Shown here: positions 53,336 to 61,750 of the stretch, piece after piece | Position numbering within the stretch: position 1 is the first letter of the stretch | Layout of the letters: every line of letters begins with the position of its first letter | Source of the DNA: Colwellia sp. C2M11 | Lineage (GTDB): Bacteria > Pseudomonadota > Gammaproteobacteria > Enterobacterales > Alteromonadaceae | Direction: 5' to 3' | NCBI RefSeq assembly: GCF_018860915.1 | Contig: NZ_JAHKQD010000049.1 | Span: forward strand, 14,389 to 78,388 | DNA: 64,000 nt | Notes under the pieces: model-generated | Database searches by the model: none | What the model saw: the letters and a program-made list of their open reading frames with translations, nothing else | What the model was told of the DNA's origin: nothing | Translations under genes and position numbers: made by a program

Positions 53336-54736
53336 ATGTCAGTTATAGCAATTACTGATGTATTAGCAGGCAAATATCCTGTTAATGAAACTATCACCGT
53401 ACATGGTTGGATTAGAACTCGCCGTGATTCAAAAGCAGGTATTTCTTTTTTAGCAGTTCATGACGGATCATGCTTTGATGCAATTCAAGCTATCGTACCG
53501 AGTGATCTTAATAATTATCAAGATGATGTTCTTAAGCTAACTACGGGCTGTGCTGTTAAAGTTACGGGTATATTAGTTGAATCACCGGGTAAAGGTCAAT
53601 CTTTTGAAGTTCAAGCAACAGCAGTGGAAGTACTAGGATTTGTTGAAGATCCTGATACTTATCCAATGGCTGCTAAACGCCATAGTATTGAATTTTTACG
53701 TGAACAAGCGCATCTACGCCCACGTACAAATATTGGTGGTGCTGTAACACGTGTTCGTAACTGTTTAGCCCAAGCTATCCATAGATTTTTACACAGTAAA
53801 GGTTACTTTTGGATCAGTACACCACTTATTACCGGTAGTGATTGTGAAGGCGCCGGCGAGATGTTCCGTGTTAGTACTTTAGATATGGAAAACTTACCAC
53901 GCAATGACGCTGGTACAGTAGATTACAATAAAGACTTTTTTGGTAAAGAAACCTTTTTAACCGTTTCTGGCCAATTAAACGTTGAAACTTATTGTAACGC
54001 GTTATCAAAAGTGTATACATTTGGCCCAACATTTAGAGCAGAAAACTCTAACACTTCTCGTCACTTAGCCGAGTTTTGGATGGTAGAACCTGAAATCGCG
54101 TTTGCTAATTTATCAGATGCTGCCGATTTAGCAGAAGAAATGCTTAAATACGTATTAAAAGCTGTGTTAGATGAACGTGCTGATGATATGGCCTTCTTCC
54201 AACAACGTGTAGATAAAACAGTTATTGAAAGATTAACCTCTGTTATCGAAACAGATTTTGTTCGTTTAGATTATACCGACGCTATTACTATTTTAGAAAA
54301 CTGTGGTAAAACATTTGAAAATCCTGTTTCTTGGGGTGTAGATTTAAACTCAGAGCATGAACGTTTCTTAGCTGAAGAACACTTTAATGGCCCTGTTGTT
54401 TTACAAAACTACCCGAAAGATATTAAGTCTTTCTATATGCGATTAAATGATGACGGAAAAACTGTTGCCGCGATGGACATTTTAGCACCTGGCATTGGTG
54501 AAATTATTGGTGGTAGCCAACGTGAAGAACGTCTTGATGTCTTAGATAGTCGTTTAGAAGAAATGGGCTTAGATACTGCTGATTATAGTTGGTATCGTGA
54601 TCTTCGTCGTTACGGCACTGTACCACATTCAGGTTTCGGCTTAGGTTTTGAACGTTTAGTTGCTTATGCTACTGGTATGCAAAACGTACGTGACGTTATT
54701 CCGTTCCCAAGAACACCGAATAACGCTTCGTTCTAG
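53336..54736 (+). CDS. asnS: Asparaginyl-tRNA synthetase
   Basis: Class II synthetase of 466 residues that charges tRNA-Asn. The N-terminal OB domain ([25 protein letters not shown]) binds the anticodon. The catalytic core shows motif 1 ([15 protein letters not shown]), motif 2 ([25 protein letters not shown]) and motif 3 ([21 protein letters not shown]). Length equals the E. coli enzyme (466). GAGG upstream of the ATG. Transcribed alone, converging with a nitroreductase gene across a palindromic element. Confidence 0.97.
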   Translation: MSVIAITDVLAGKYPVNETITVHGWIRTRRDSKAGISFLAVHDGSCFDAIQAIVPSDLNNYQDDVLKLTTGCAVKVTGILVESPGKGQSFEVQATAVEVLGFVEDPDTYPMAAKRHSIEFLREQAHLRPRTNIGGAVTRVRNCLAQAIHRFLHSKGYFWISTPLITGSDCEGAGEMFRVSTLDMENLPRNDAGTVDYNKDFFGKETFLTVSGQLNVETYCNALSKVYTFGPTFRAENSNTSRHLAEFWMVEPEIAFANLSDAADLAEEMLKYVLKAVLDERADDMAFFQQRVDKTVIERLTSVIETDFVRLDYTDAITILENCGKTFENPVSWGVDLNSEHERFLAEEHFNGPVVLQNYPKDIKSFYMRLNDDGKTVAAMDILAPGIGEIIGGSQREERLDVLDSRLEEMGLDTADYSWYRDLRRYGTVPHSGFGLGFERLVAYATGMQNVRDVIPFPRTPNNASF

Positions 54737-54747
54737 TAGCTATTAAT

Positions 54748-54831
54748 AATGTAGGTTGGAATTTATTCCGACTATTTATGTCGATATCTTGTTAAACAAG
54801 AGTCATGTCGTATTAAAGTACAACCTACATT
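54748..54831. repeat. 84-bp palindromic intergenic element
   Basis: Outer arms AATGTAGGTTG (54748-54758) and CAACCTACATT (54821-54831) are perfectly complementary. An inner hairpin TCTTGT/ACAAGA lies at 54787-54801, and GTCG-like parts pair between them. Its right end overlaps the stop of the nitroreductase gene. It could serve as a two-way terminator and resembles short palindromic mobile elements. Confidence 0.55.
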
Positions 54832-55373
54832 TATTTCCAATAAGTTACTTTTTCTTCAAAACTCTTACTGGCTTTCAGTCCTTGTTCTTTACAAGGTGTT
54901 CCAATATATAAAAAACCTATAATTTCATCTTCTTTATTAACACCTAAGCCCTGTTTTACTTGTTCATTAGAGGCTAGTTCACCTGTACGCCATATTGCCC
55001 CAAATCCTAAAGTATAAGCTGCCATTTGCATTGCATGAGCACAGCAGCCAGCAGTTATTAGTTGCTCCTGAGTCGGTACTTTTTCATGTTGAGTAAACTC
55101 TGAGCTAATGACAATTACCATTGGCGCTCGAAATGGCATTTTTGCAATTTTTTCAAGGTTAGCCGTTTGTTGATCACTGCTAGCAACAAATAAATCGCTT
55201 AAACGCTGTAATCCGTCATCGGTTATTACCGTAAAGTGCCAAGGTTTCAAACAAGCATGATCAGGAACACGCATACCTGCGGCTAAAATTTGTTCTAATG
55301 CTTGCTTATCTGGTGCAGGTGAAGTAACTAAAGGGTTAGACTGACGCTGTAACAGTAATTCAATGCCTTTCAT
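54831..55373 (-). CDS. YdjA-type nitroreductase family protein
   Basis: FMN-dependent reductase of 180 residues, the short form of the nitroreductase fold: LLQRQSNPLVTSPAPDKQALEQIL, MRVPDHACLKPWHF (FMN-binding RxPD region), AGCCAHAMQMAAYTLGFGAIWRTG, and IIGFLYIGTP. This matches YdjA. It reduces nitro compounds or quinones with NAD(P)H; physiological role unknown. Confidence 0.88.
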   Translation of the reverse strand: MKGIELLLQRQSNPLVTSPAPDKQALEQILAAGMRVPDHACLKPWHFTVITDDGLQRLSDLFVASSDQQTANLEKIAKMPFRAPMVIVISSEFTQHEKVPTQEQLITAGCCAHAMQMAAYTLGFGAIWRTGELASNEQVKQGLGVNKEDEIIGFLYIGTPCKEQGLKASKSFEEKVTYWK

Positions 55374-55676
55374 AAATAAAATATATAAGTTGGTAAACGA
55401 TAGTTAAGTGTATAACGACCATTTCTTTTACGCACGACTTTATTCAATAAAATAAATCATTTACTCTTTGTATTATTGCTTGACTTAACACGTAAGCAAC
55501 AGCACTATAATTTACCTATTAAGTTTAAGCCATTTGACATTTCATAGGTTACTTAATACGGAATCTTATTTAAAGCGCTTTGTAATAGTAAGGTTCTAAA
55601 TGACATGTTTAATAAATGATGACGGTTTAATACCTAATAAATATATTTTAAAAATTAAATAAGTAATTACCATAAT

Positions 55677-55796
55677 GAACGTTTTTCATACAAAGCAAGC
55701 CTTGGTGCTCAATCAAAACTTAATTTTGTTAACGCGATGTTGGCAAAGTCAGGTTATTCGACTGTGGCCAAATTATGCGGAGCGTTCAAGTTAATA
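55677..55796 (+). CDS. Possible 39-residue small protein
   Basis: ATG frame encoding MNVFHTKQALVLNQNL... with two tryptophans and a basic middle. No clear ribosome binding site. The fact that a terminator follows 30 bases later is the only support. A second frame through the same DNA is also open (MLAKSGYSTVAKLCGAF...), so coding assignment is unsure. No family recognised. Confidence 0.25.
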
Positions 55797-55824
55797 ATAG
55801 ATAGTTTAGTTAACCATAATATTC

Positions 55825-55856
55825 AAGCCGCAGAAATCCTCTTTTGCGGCTTTTTT
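55825..55856 (+). terminator. Intrinsic terminator
   Basis: 8-bp stem AAGCCGCA / TGCGGCTT with a 12-base loop followed by a T-run (TTTTAT). Good form on the plus strand; it ends a transcript with no recognised gene. Confidence 0.75.
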
Positions 55857-55938
55857 ATATTCCAACTTTTATTGTGATAAATAAAACATTCCGTAAAAGA
55901 CACTGTAATCAACAAGAAATAATAAAAAGGAGCGTCAA

Positions 55939-56862
55939 ATGCAAGTGTCTATTGCCTATATGGTAGTTTTGTTAATCTGGTCTACTACCCCCTTAGCTAT
56001 CGTTTGGAGTAGTGAATCAATCAATCCTACTATGGCTGTTCTTTTACGCATGCTGATCGCAGTAGTGTTAGGTGGCCTTATTATAGTTACCAGGAAAATA
56101 GCATTTCCTTGGCACCCAAAAGCGGTACGTTTATATGCTTTTTCTGCGTTAGGAATATTTGGTGGTATGTCATTCTCTTATCTTGCGGCGGGGTATTTAT
56201 CTTCAGGAGTTTTATCATTAGTTTTTGGTTTAGCCCCAGCTTTCTCAGCTATCCTAGCACGAAGGATACTTGCAGAGCCTAAAATATCAGTGTTAAGAAA
56301 GTTATCTATGGCACTTTCTTTTGCTGGGTTAGGTTTAGTCTGCGCCAATAATTTATCATTAAGTTCTGACAGTATTTATGGTTTTATATTTGTTTTAATC
56401 GCCGTATTTTTATTTAGTTTAAGCAGTGTATTAGTTAAAAGTGTGTCATTAGCTATTCACCCTATGGCAACAACCGTTGGCGCACTGGCTTTATCTATGC
56501 CTTTATTTATTATCAATTGGCTTTTTTTGGATGGTAGTCTTGATACCGACCAATGGGAGCCAAGATCAATATGGGCAACATTATATCTAGGTATATTCGG
56601 TTCATTAATTGGCTTTGTCGCTTATTTTTTTGTATTGCAAAGATTAACAGCAAGTACCGTTGCCTTAATTACATTAATTACACCTGTTATCGCCTTAAGT
56701 TTAGGCGCAGTACTAAATAATGAAGTGATTCATAGCCAATTAATTGTTGGTGCACTATTAGTAATATCTGGATTGGCTATGTATCACTGGGGGGAGATTT
56801 TTGTTGTTAAATATCAACAAAAAAAAATTATACTTAGAAATAATGTAATGGATAAAGAGTAA
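55939..56862 (+). CDS. EamA/DMT-family exporter
   Basis: Inner-membrane protein of 307 residues with ten helices in two EamA repeats (about 5-137 and 148-284). VVLLIWSTTPLAIVWSSESINPTMAVLLRM opens the first repeat, and the second ends with ALITLITPVIALSLGAVLNNEVI and VGALLVISGLAMYHWG. AAGGAG precedes the ATG. The family exports amino acids or other metabolites; substrate unknown. Confidence 0.87.
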   Translation: MQVSIAYMVVLLIWSTTPLAIVWSSESINPTMAVLLRMLIAVVLGGLIIVTRKIAFPWHPKAVRLYAFSALGIFGGMSFSYLAAGYLSSGVLSLVFGLAPAFSAILARRILAEPKISVLRKLSMALSFAGLGLVCANNLSLSSDSIYGFIFVLIAVFLFSLSSVLVKSVSLAIHPMATTVGALALSMPLFIINWLFLDGSLDTDQWEPRSIWATLYLGIFGSLIGFVAYFFVLQRLTASTVALITLITPVIALSLGAVLNNEVIHSQLIVGALLVISGLAMYHWGEIFVVKYQQKKIILRNNVMDKE

Positions 56863-56905
56863 ACAACAATCATCAATAAGCAGCTGATTTATTTTGTTAT
56901 TTTCC

Positions 56906-57106
56906 TTAACTACTATTTTGCTCAGTTGGCAAAGGAGCGTTAATATCAATTCCTGACAAATAGGTTATTCTAGAATGATCTGAACATTCATCTATATTGG
57001 TATCATCGCGCTCAAACCAGTTAAATTGATTTATTACCGGTATATTAGCTTCAATAGGTTTGTTAGAGCGAAAAAGTTTAGGTAACTTAATATTTGAAAA
57101 GTTCAT
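56906..57106 (-). CDS. Small hypothetical protein (66 residues)
   Basis: Soluble polar protein starting MNFSNIKLPKLFRSNK, with several N, D and P residues and no membrane helix or signal. It follows the BON gene by about 70 bases, behind a hairpin. I do not recognise it. A weak AGGAC site is upstream. Possible but not certain gene. Confidence 0.42.
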   Translation of the reverse strand: MNFSNIKLPKLFRSNKPIEANIPVINQFNWFERDDTNIDECSDHSRITYLSGIDINAPLPTEQNSS

Positions 57107-57140
57107 AATGGCAATGTCCTGTCCTTGTTACTTGATAAAG

Positions 57141-57160
57141 CCGCGCCAACTTAGGCGCGG
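57141..57160 (-). terminator. GC-rich hairpin after the BON gene
   Basis: 7-bp stem CCGCGCC/GGCGCGG with 6-base loop, followed on the minus strand by CTTTATC. Likely terminator of the BON-domain gene, 20 bases past its stop. Confidence 0.7.
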
Positions 57161-57179
57161 TTAAACTGTTTAAAAATGT

Positions 57180-57749
57180 TTAGTTACTTGCTACTAACTC
57201 TTTTAAAACAAGTTTATTAACAACATTGGTAACATCATTTGTATTCATTGCGATGGCAACAGCTAGATCACGCTCTGATTCCGATGCTACATTACCTTCC
57301 AGCGTAACAACGCCCTTATCAACTTCTACTTCGATGTCTAATCCACTGATCTGTGATTCAAACAACAACCTTGTTTTAACCACTGTTTCCACTTTAGAGT
57401 CCTTGAGATTTTGCATTATCTCAACATCTTTTCCTTGTGTATTATTATCATCAATAACCGATAACATATTATTAACTTTGGTGACACCTTCAAGAGAAGC
57501 TACCAGCTCTTCTGCTAAAGCTTTGTCGACAGAGTTTTTCACTTTACCTGTTAGAATAACGGTACCGTTTTTAACGTCGGTATTAATATCGAAAGAATTT
57601 AAATTGCCGTTAAATAGCAGTGTAGATTCAGCTTTTCCATCTATCCATGCATCTTTAGCATTATCTTTCCAAGTGTTTTCTGCACTAACATTTAAAGAAG
57701 CTGTACTAATAGCAGTCGCGATAATAATTGAAAGAGTTGTATTTTTCAT
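57180..57749 (-). CDS. Periplasmic protein with two BON domains (OsmY-like)
   Basis: Protein of 189 residues with a signal peptide (IIIATAISTASLNVSA). Two BON domains follow (about 36-102: AESTLLFNGNLNSFDINTDVKNGTVILTGKV; about 117-185: VKTRLLFESQISGLDIEVEVDKGVVTLEGNV). OsmY-type proteins are envelope stress proteins that bind membranes or assist folding of outer-membrane proteins. AGGAGA precedes the ATG. A sigma-54-type promoter and a perfect inverted repeat lie upstream, and a sigma-54 activator is divergently encoded, which suggests control by it. Confidence 0.88.
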   Translation of the reverse strand: MKNTTLSIIIATAISTASLNVSAENTWKDNAKDAWIDGKAESTLLFNGNLNSFDINTDVKNGTVILTGKVKNSVDKALAEELVASLEGVTKVNNMLSVIDDNNTQGKDVEIMQNLKDSKVETVVKTRLLFESQISGLDIEVEVDKGVVTLEGNVASESERDLAVAIAMNTNDVTNVVNKLVLKELVASN

Positions 57750-57783
57750 ATTTGTTCTCCTGTTAAAAGTTCATTAGTACTAT

Positions 57784-57799
57784 TGCGAGTTTGATGCCA
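57784..57799 (-). promoter_or_regulatory. Sigma-54 (-24/-12) promoter for the BON gene
   Basis: On the minus strand the sequence TGGCATCAAACTCGCA matches the consensus TGGCAC-N5-TTGCA with the GG and GC pairs at exact spacing and two mismatches. It lies about 35 bases before the BON start, leaving a short leader with the ribosome binding site. Confidence 0.6.
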
Positions 57800-57858
57800 A
57801 ACTTTAACGCATTGAAATATAATGAATAAATATAAACACTCAACAAAATCATCAAGCA

Positions 57859-57902
57859 AACAGTGTAACTATTACTGATACATTGGTAATAGTTACACTG
57901 TT
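57859..57902. promoter_or_regulatory. Perfect 17-bp inverted repeat, candidate enhancer site
   Basis: Arms 57859-57875 and 57886-57902 are fully complementary (core CAGTGTAACTATTAC) with a 10-base centre. It lies about 107 bases upstream of the inferred sigma-54 start site and about 180 bases before the activator gene, a usual place for the dimer sites of sigma-54 activators. A terminator-like hairpin is the alternative. Confidence 0.5.
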
Positions 57903-58084
57903 GGAATTTTTAATCATAGAGTAGATAGGTCCGGCAGAAATATTACACTAAATGATAATAATGCTTGTATTTAATAGTGAAAACACTTGAAATACGTAAA
58001 CATAAACAATAAAGCTCTGAAATTAAAAGAGTAAGACAAATATAATGAGCTTATACTAGTCTTAAATAAAGTTAAGGAGTTAAT

Positions 58085-59431
58085 GTGTTAAAAGTATTAT
58101 TGGTAGATGATGATACCGAGTTTACTGAAATTGCCTGTCAAATAATTGAGTTTTTAGGCCATGATATTAGTATCGCTAGTTGTCTGGAAGAAGCCTATGA
58201 ATGGCTAGAAAACAATACGTTTGATCACATTCTTTTAGATTTTATGCTGCCAGATGGTAGTGGCTTACACCTAATAGATCACATTAAAAAATCAAACGAT
58301 ACCCCTTATATTACTCTAATTACTGGGCACCCTTTAGTTAAAGGCTTACTAGCTGGCTTATGCGGACCTAAAGTTAACTATATTGCTAAACCCATACAAC
58401 GTGAAGACCTAGAGCAAGCCTTAACACGCCAGTCAAAGCAAACTAGCGAAACAAAGCATAACAGCACACTAGCTAAAAAACATTTTGATTGCCTTATTGG
58501 TGAATCGGCCGTGATGCAAGAAATGTATACTATGATATCTCGTATTGCGCTAACCAAAGCAAATGTGATGTTATTAGGTGAAAGTGGCGTAGGTAAAGAG
58601 TTAGTGGCGCAAGCTATTCATAGCGCAAGTAATTTAACAACAAAAAACGATGCTGAATTGGTTGCAACTAACTGTGGCGCATTAGCAAAAGACTTAATCG
58701 CTAGTGAACTATTTGGGCATGAAAAAGGCGCATTTACTGGCGCAATTACCAAAAAAGATGGCGTATTTTTACGTGCCGGTAATGGTACATTATTTTTAGA
58801 TGAAATAACGGAAATGCCCATTGATATGCAACCAAACTTATTACGCGTACTCGAAAGTAATAAAATAACCCCTTTAGGTGGAACAAAAGAGATTGAAGTA
58901 AACTGCCGAGTTATTTCTGCCACTAACCGCTCTATTGAAGAAATAGCACAAAATAAAGTGTTAAGAGAAGATATTTATTTCAGACTGGCTGTTTTTCCTA
59001 TTAACATTCCACCGCTAAGAAAACGAAAAGAAGATATTCCGTTATTAGCCAGAGTGTTTCTAGAAGAATTAAACGAAGAATATAACCGTAGCTATGAATG
59101 GAGTGCCGAACAAATTCAACGATTAACTGACTACGACTGGCCAGGAAATATTAGGGAAATGCGACACGCGATTCATCGTGCTTTTATTATGTCTGATCCC
59201 GACAGTAACAGTTTAGCTTTACCAAAAGACTTTCGTTCGCCCTTCTCGTCTATCACAGAAAAACAACATAATTTAAGTGCAGGTCGAACTATTGAAGATG
59301 TAGAGCGAGAGTTAATTAAAGTAACGCTTGATGATGTTGATGGTAATAAATCACTTGCTGCAAAAATGCTAGGCATTAGCACGAAAACTTTATATAACCG
59401 TTTACATGCCTACGGAGAATTTGAAGAATAA
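58085..59431 (+). CDS. Sigma-54-dependent response regulator (NtrC family)
   Basis: Protein of 448 residues. Receiver domain 1-120 with acidic pocket VDDD and phospho-acceptor D52 (LLDFMLPDG) and K in AKPIQ; AAA+ sigma-54 interaction domain about 130-370 with GESGVGKE (Walker A), the GAFTGA loop that contacts sigma-54, and LFLDEI (Walker B); Fis-type helix-turn-helix about 405-445 (NKSLAAKMLGISTKTLYNRL). Start is GTG with AAGGAG upstream. First gene of a five-gene two-component operon and divergent from the BON gene, its likely target. Confidence 0.93.
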   Translation: MLKVLLVDDDTEFTEIACQIIEFLGHDISIASCLEEAYEWLENNTFDHILLDFMLPDGSGLHLIDHIKKSNDTPYITLITGHPLVKGLLAGLCGPKVNYIAKPIQREDLEQALTRQSKQTSETKHNSTLAKKHFDCLIGESAVMQEMYTMISRIALTKANVMLLGESGVGKELVAQAIHSASNLTTKNDAELVATNCGALAKDLIASELFGHEKGAFTGAITKKDGVFLRAGNGTLFLDEITEMPIDMQPNLLRVLESNKITPLGGTKEIEVNCRVISATNRSIEEIAQNKVLREDIYFRLAVFPINIPPLRKRKEDIPLLARVFLEELNEEYNRSYEWSAEQIQRLTDYDWPGNIREMRHAIHRAFIMSDPDSNSLALPKDFRSPFSSITEKQHNLSAGRTIEDVERELIKVTLDDVDGNKSLAAKMLGISTKTLYNRLHAYGEFEE

Positions 59432-59468
59432 TATTAATTGAACTAAAGATATCTTGGAGGAACCAGCA

Positions 59469-59699
59469 ATGAAAGATGATGGAAGTAATATACAATCAGC
59501 GCAACCTGATTTAAATCAACTCGTTCATGACGCCCGAGGTCCATTAAATAGAATCTCTATGCAGGCAGAGCTTATTAAATTAGTACTTGAAAATGACATG
59601 CCACCTGAAAAAGCAATAGAGGCCGCAAACAAAATTCTTGTTTCATGCCAAGACTGTAGTCATACACTTGAGCAACTATTAGAAACAGCTAAAAGCTAA
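59469..59699 (+). CDS. Stand-alone histidine-kinase dimerisation (H-box) protein
   Basis: Protein of 76 residues from the ATG at 59469, which has GGAGG upstream (the longest frame begins at a TTG in that site). Residues 15-75 look like the two-helix dimerisation domain of histidine kinases: LVHDARGPLNRISMQAELIK with H20, then a connecting turn and a second helix (KAIEAANKILVSCQDCSHTLEQLL). No ATPase domain and no membrane helix. It could take or pass phosphoryl groups like an Hpt protein, or modulate the neighbouring kinases by dimer exchange. Lies 37 bases after the sigma-54 regulator and 15 before the CHASE3 kinase. Confidence 0.75.
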   Translation: MKDDGSNIQSAQPDLNQLVHDARGPLNRISMQAELIKLVLENDMPPEKAIEAANKILVSCQDCSHTLEQLLETAKS

Positions 59700-59714
59700 G
59701 GCAAGTTATTTATA

Positions 59715-61211
59715 ATGTTCTACATTGAAAGATTATTAGCAAACAAAAAAGTCTCATGGAGTATAGTATTCTCTATTGTCAGTATCGTTATTGTGATCAA
59801 TGTAATGCTATCAATAAAAACCATTGATGACTTATCAGTAGCGCAAAAAAGTATGGCTAATACTGGTGAAATAATTCTTAGTTTAGATAAACTTCATAAC
59901 TTAGTGCTCTCTGCCGAAACAGGCCAACGTGGATATTTACTTACCGAAAACGAAGATTTTTTACAACCATACCAAAACGCCATTGATCACGTACTAAAAC
60001 AAATAAAATTGGTTCAATCATTAAAGTCCGACATTGGTATACAAGCCAATAAAATTACTGAGTTAACTAACTTAGTTGAAATGAAAATGATAGAGCTAAG
60101 TGCAACGGTTGATCTAGCATTAGACGACAAAGAAAAACGTGCCGTCTCTATTGTGATGACTGGCCGTGGTAAAGACTTATACAAGAAAATGGAAAAACTG
60201 TTTAATGAGGTAAAATCTCGGGAAATATTATACCGCAATAGTTTATATAAAAAATTAGAAACCATTAAAACAGAAGCAAAATTTACTTTTAATGTGTCCG
60301 CAATTACCAGTTTTTTATTGCTGTTAGGGCTTGGTGCATTAGTACGACTCAATAATAGAAATGAGTTACGACATCGCCAGTCTTTAGAGGCTAAAAATGA
60401 AGAGTTAACTGAAAAAGTTAAACTACGCACCAAAGAGTTAACCATCTATTCTGAAGAGCTAGCACGTAGTAACCGTGAATTAGAAGACTTCGCTTTTGTT
60501 GCTTCACATGATCTTCAAGAGCCTTTGCGTAAAATTAGAGCATTTGGTGATAGGCTATCCTCTAATTATAACGAAGTAATAGATGAAAGAGGGTTAGACT
60601 TTATTGAACGTATGCGAAATGCTGCTGAACGTATGTCAAATTTAATCAGCGATTTATTAGAATATTCGCGCATTAATACCCGCGGTAAAGCCTTTGCAGC
60701 AGTACCACTGACACAAATTATCACTGACGTTATTGACGACTTAGAAGTATCTATTGAAGAAAGCTCAGCAATTATTGAGTATCAAGACTTACCTGAAATT
60801 AATGGTGATATATCACAGCTAAACCAGCTCTTTTTAAACTTACTCAGTAATGCGATAAAGTTTAGACAAGAAAACAAGATACCAAAAATTAGTATCAGCC
60901 ATAGCCATGAGTCAGTATTTGATTCAATTCTAAATGCTGACATTCTTTGGAATATTATTACTGTACGCGATAATGGTATTGGCTTTGACCAAGAGTTTGA
61001 AGATAAAATATTTGTTCCCTTTCAACGCCTTCATGCAAGATCAGCTTACAAGGGAACAGGTATAGGTTTAGCTGTTTGTCGACGTATTGTTGAGCGCCAT
61101 GGTGGTACAATTGATGTAAGAAGTGAGATAGGAAAAGGTACTTGTTTTACTATCCGTATTCCACAAAATTATATTGCTCCTAATAACTTAAATGTGATCA
61201 ATGAACTGTAA
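59715..61211 (+). CDS. CHASE3-domain sensor histidine kinase
   Basis: Membrane kinase of 498 residues: helix 13-33, periplasmic CHASE3 domain about 38-185 (LVLSAETGQRGYLLTENEDFLQPY), helix 193-211, coiled coil 215-255, dimerisation domain with H265 (FAFVASHDLQEPLRKIRAF) and HATPase about 370-485 (N box LLSNAIKF, DNGIGFD, GTGIGLAVCRRIVERHGG). The ASHDLQEPLRKI form is that of phytochrome-like kinases, which often signal to single-receiver regulators such as the next gene. Ligand unknown. Confidence 0.92.
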   Translation: MFYIERLLANKKVSWSIVFSIVSIVIVINVMLSIKTIDDLSVAQKSMANTGEIILSLDKLHNLVLSAETGQRGYLLTENEDFLQPYQNAIDHVLKQIKLVQSLKSDIGIQANKITELTNLVEMKMIELSATVDLALDDKEKRAVSIVMTGRGKDLYKKMEKLFNEVKSREILYRNSLYKKLETIKTEAKFTFNVSAITSFLLLLGLGALVRLNNRNELRHRQSLEAKNEELTEKVKLRTKELTIYSEELARSNRELEDFAFVASHDLQEPLRKIRAFGDRLSSNYNEVIDERGLDFIERMRNAAERMSNLISDLLEYSRINTRGKAFAAVPLTQIITDVIDDLEVSIEESSAIIEYQDLPEINGDISQLNQLFLNLLSNAIKFRQENKIPKISISHSHESVFDSILNADILWNIITVRDNGIGFDQEFEDKIFVPFQRLHARSAYKGTGIGLAVCRRIVERHGGTIDVRSEIGKGTCFTIRIPQNYIAPNNLNVINEL

Positions 61212-61247
61212 TCACATAAGTTTATCAATGCTAAAGGAAATTATTAC

Positions 61248-61730
61248 ATGAAAAAAAGTACACCGATTATCATATTAATGGCGGATGATGACGACGATGA
61301 TCGCCTACTCACACAGGATGCACTGATAGAAAGCCGCGTGTTAAATGAACTTTATTTTGTAGAAGATGGCGTTGAACTGATCGAATACTTAACTCACACT
61401 GGTAAGTTTCAAGATAAAGTTAGCGCACCAAGACCCGGGCTTATCTTGCTAGATTTGAATATGCCACGCAAAGATGGGCGGGAAGCATTAAAAGAAATTA
61501 AAGCTGACCCTAACCTAAGAAGCATACCCGTTGTTATTTTAACTACATCAAAACAGGAAGAAGACATGATTAAAGGCTATGATCTTGGTGCTGCCTCCTA
61601 TATTACTAAACCTGTTAATTTCGAAGGGCTAGTTGATTTAATGAAAGCGTTAGGTAAGTATTGGGTAGAATTTGTTGAACTTCCCTCATCAGAAAAAATG
61701 TCAAATAGTACAACGACAAACAATGATTAA
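61248..61730 (+). CDS. Single-domain response regulator (Rcp1-like)
   Basis: Protein of 160 residues consisting of one receiver domain: acidic pocket ADDDDDD (12-18), phospho-acceptor D69 (LLDLNMPRKDG), T100 and K121 (YITKPVNF). The longer loops and LNMPRKDGREAL are typical of Rcp1-type regulators paired with phytochrome-like kinases. AAAGGA precedes the ATG. No output domain, so it works by protein contact or as a phosphate relay. Confidence 0.92.
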   Translation: MKKSTPIIILMADDDDDDRLLTQDALIESRVLNELYFVEDGVELIEYLTHTGKFQDKVSAPRPGLILLDLNMPRKDGREALKEIKADPNLRSIPVVILTTSKQEEDMIKGYDLGAASYITKPVNFEGLVDLMKALGKYWVEFVELPSSEKMSNSTTTNND

Positions 61731-61750
61731 ATTAGGCCAATGATTAAGCT

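Larger units (their letters stand above)
55374..55938. other. 565-bp region with a possible small transcript
   Basis: No large gene. A TATAAT at 55506-55511, a 39-residue ATG frame at 55677-55796 and an intrinsic terminator at 55825-55856 suggest a short plus-strand transcription unit, possibly a small RNA or small-protein gene. The right end carries the EamA promoter. Confidence 0.45.

Noticed and set aside
56758..56949. 63-residue minus-strand frame at the end of the EamA gene
   Set aside because: Lies mostly antisense to EamA coding sequence; composition follows the A-rich 3' end; no ribosome binding site.
57226..57777. 183-residue plus-strand frame
   Set aside because: Fully antisense to the BON-domain gene, which has a signal peptide, domain matches, ribosome binding site and promoter; the plus frame has no family match.
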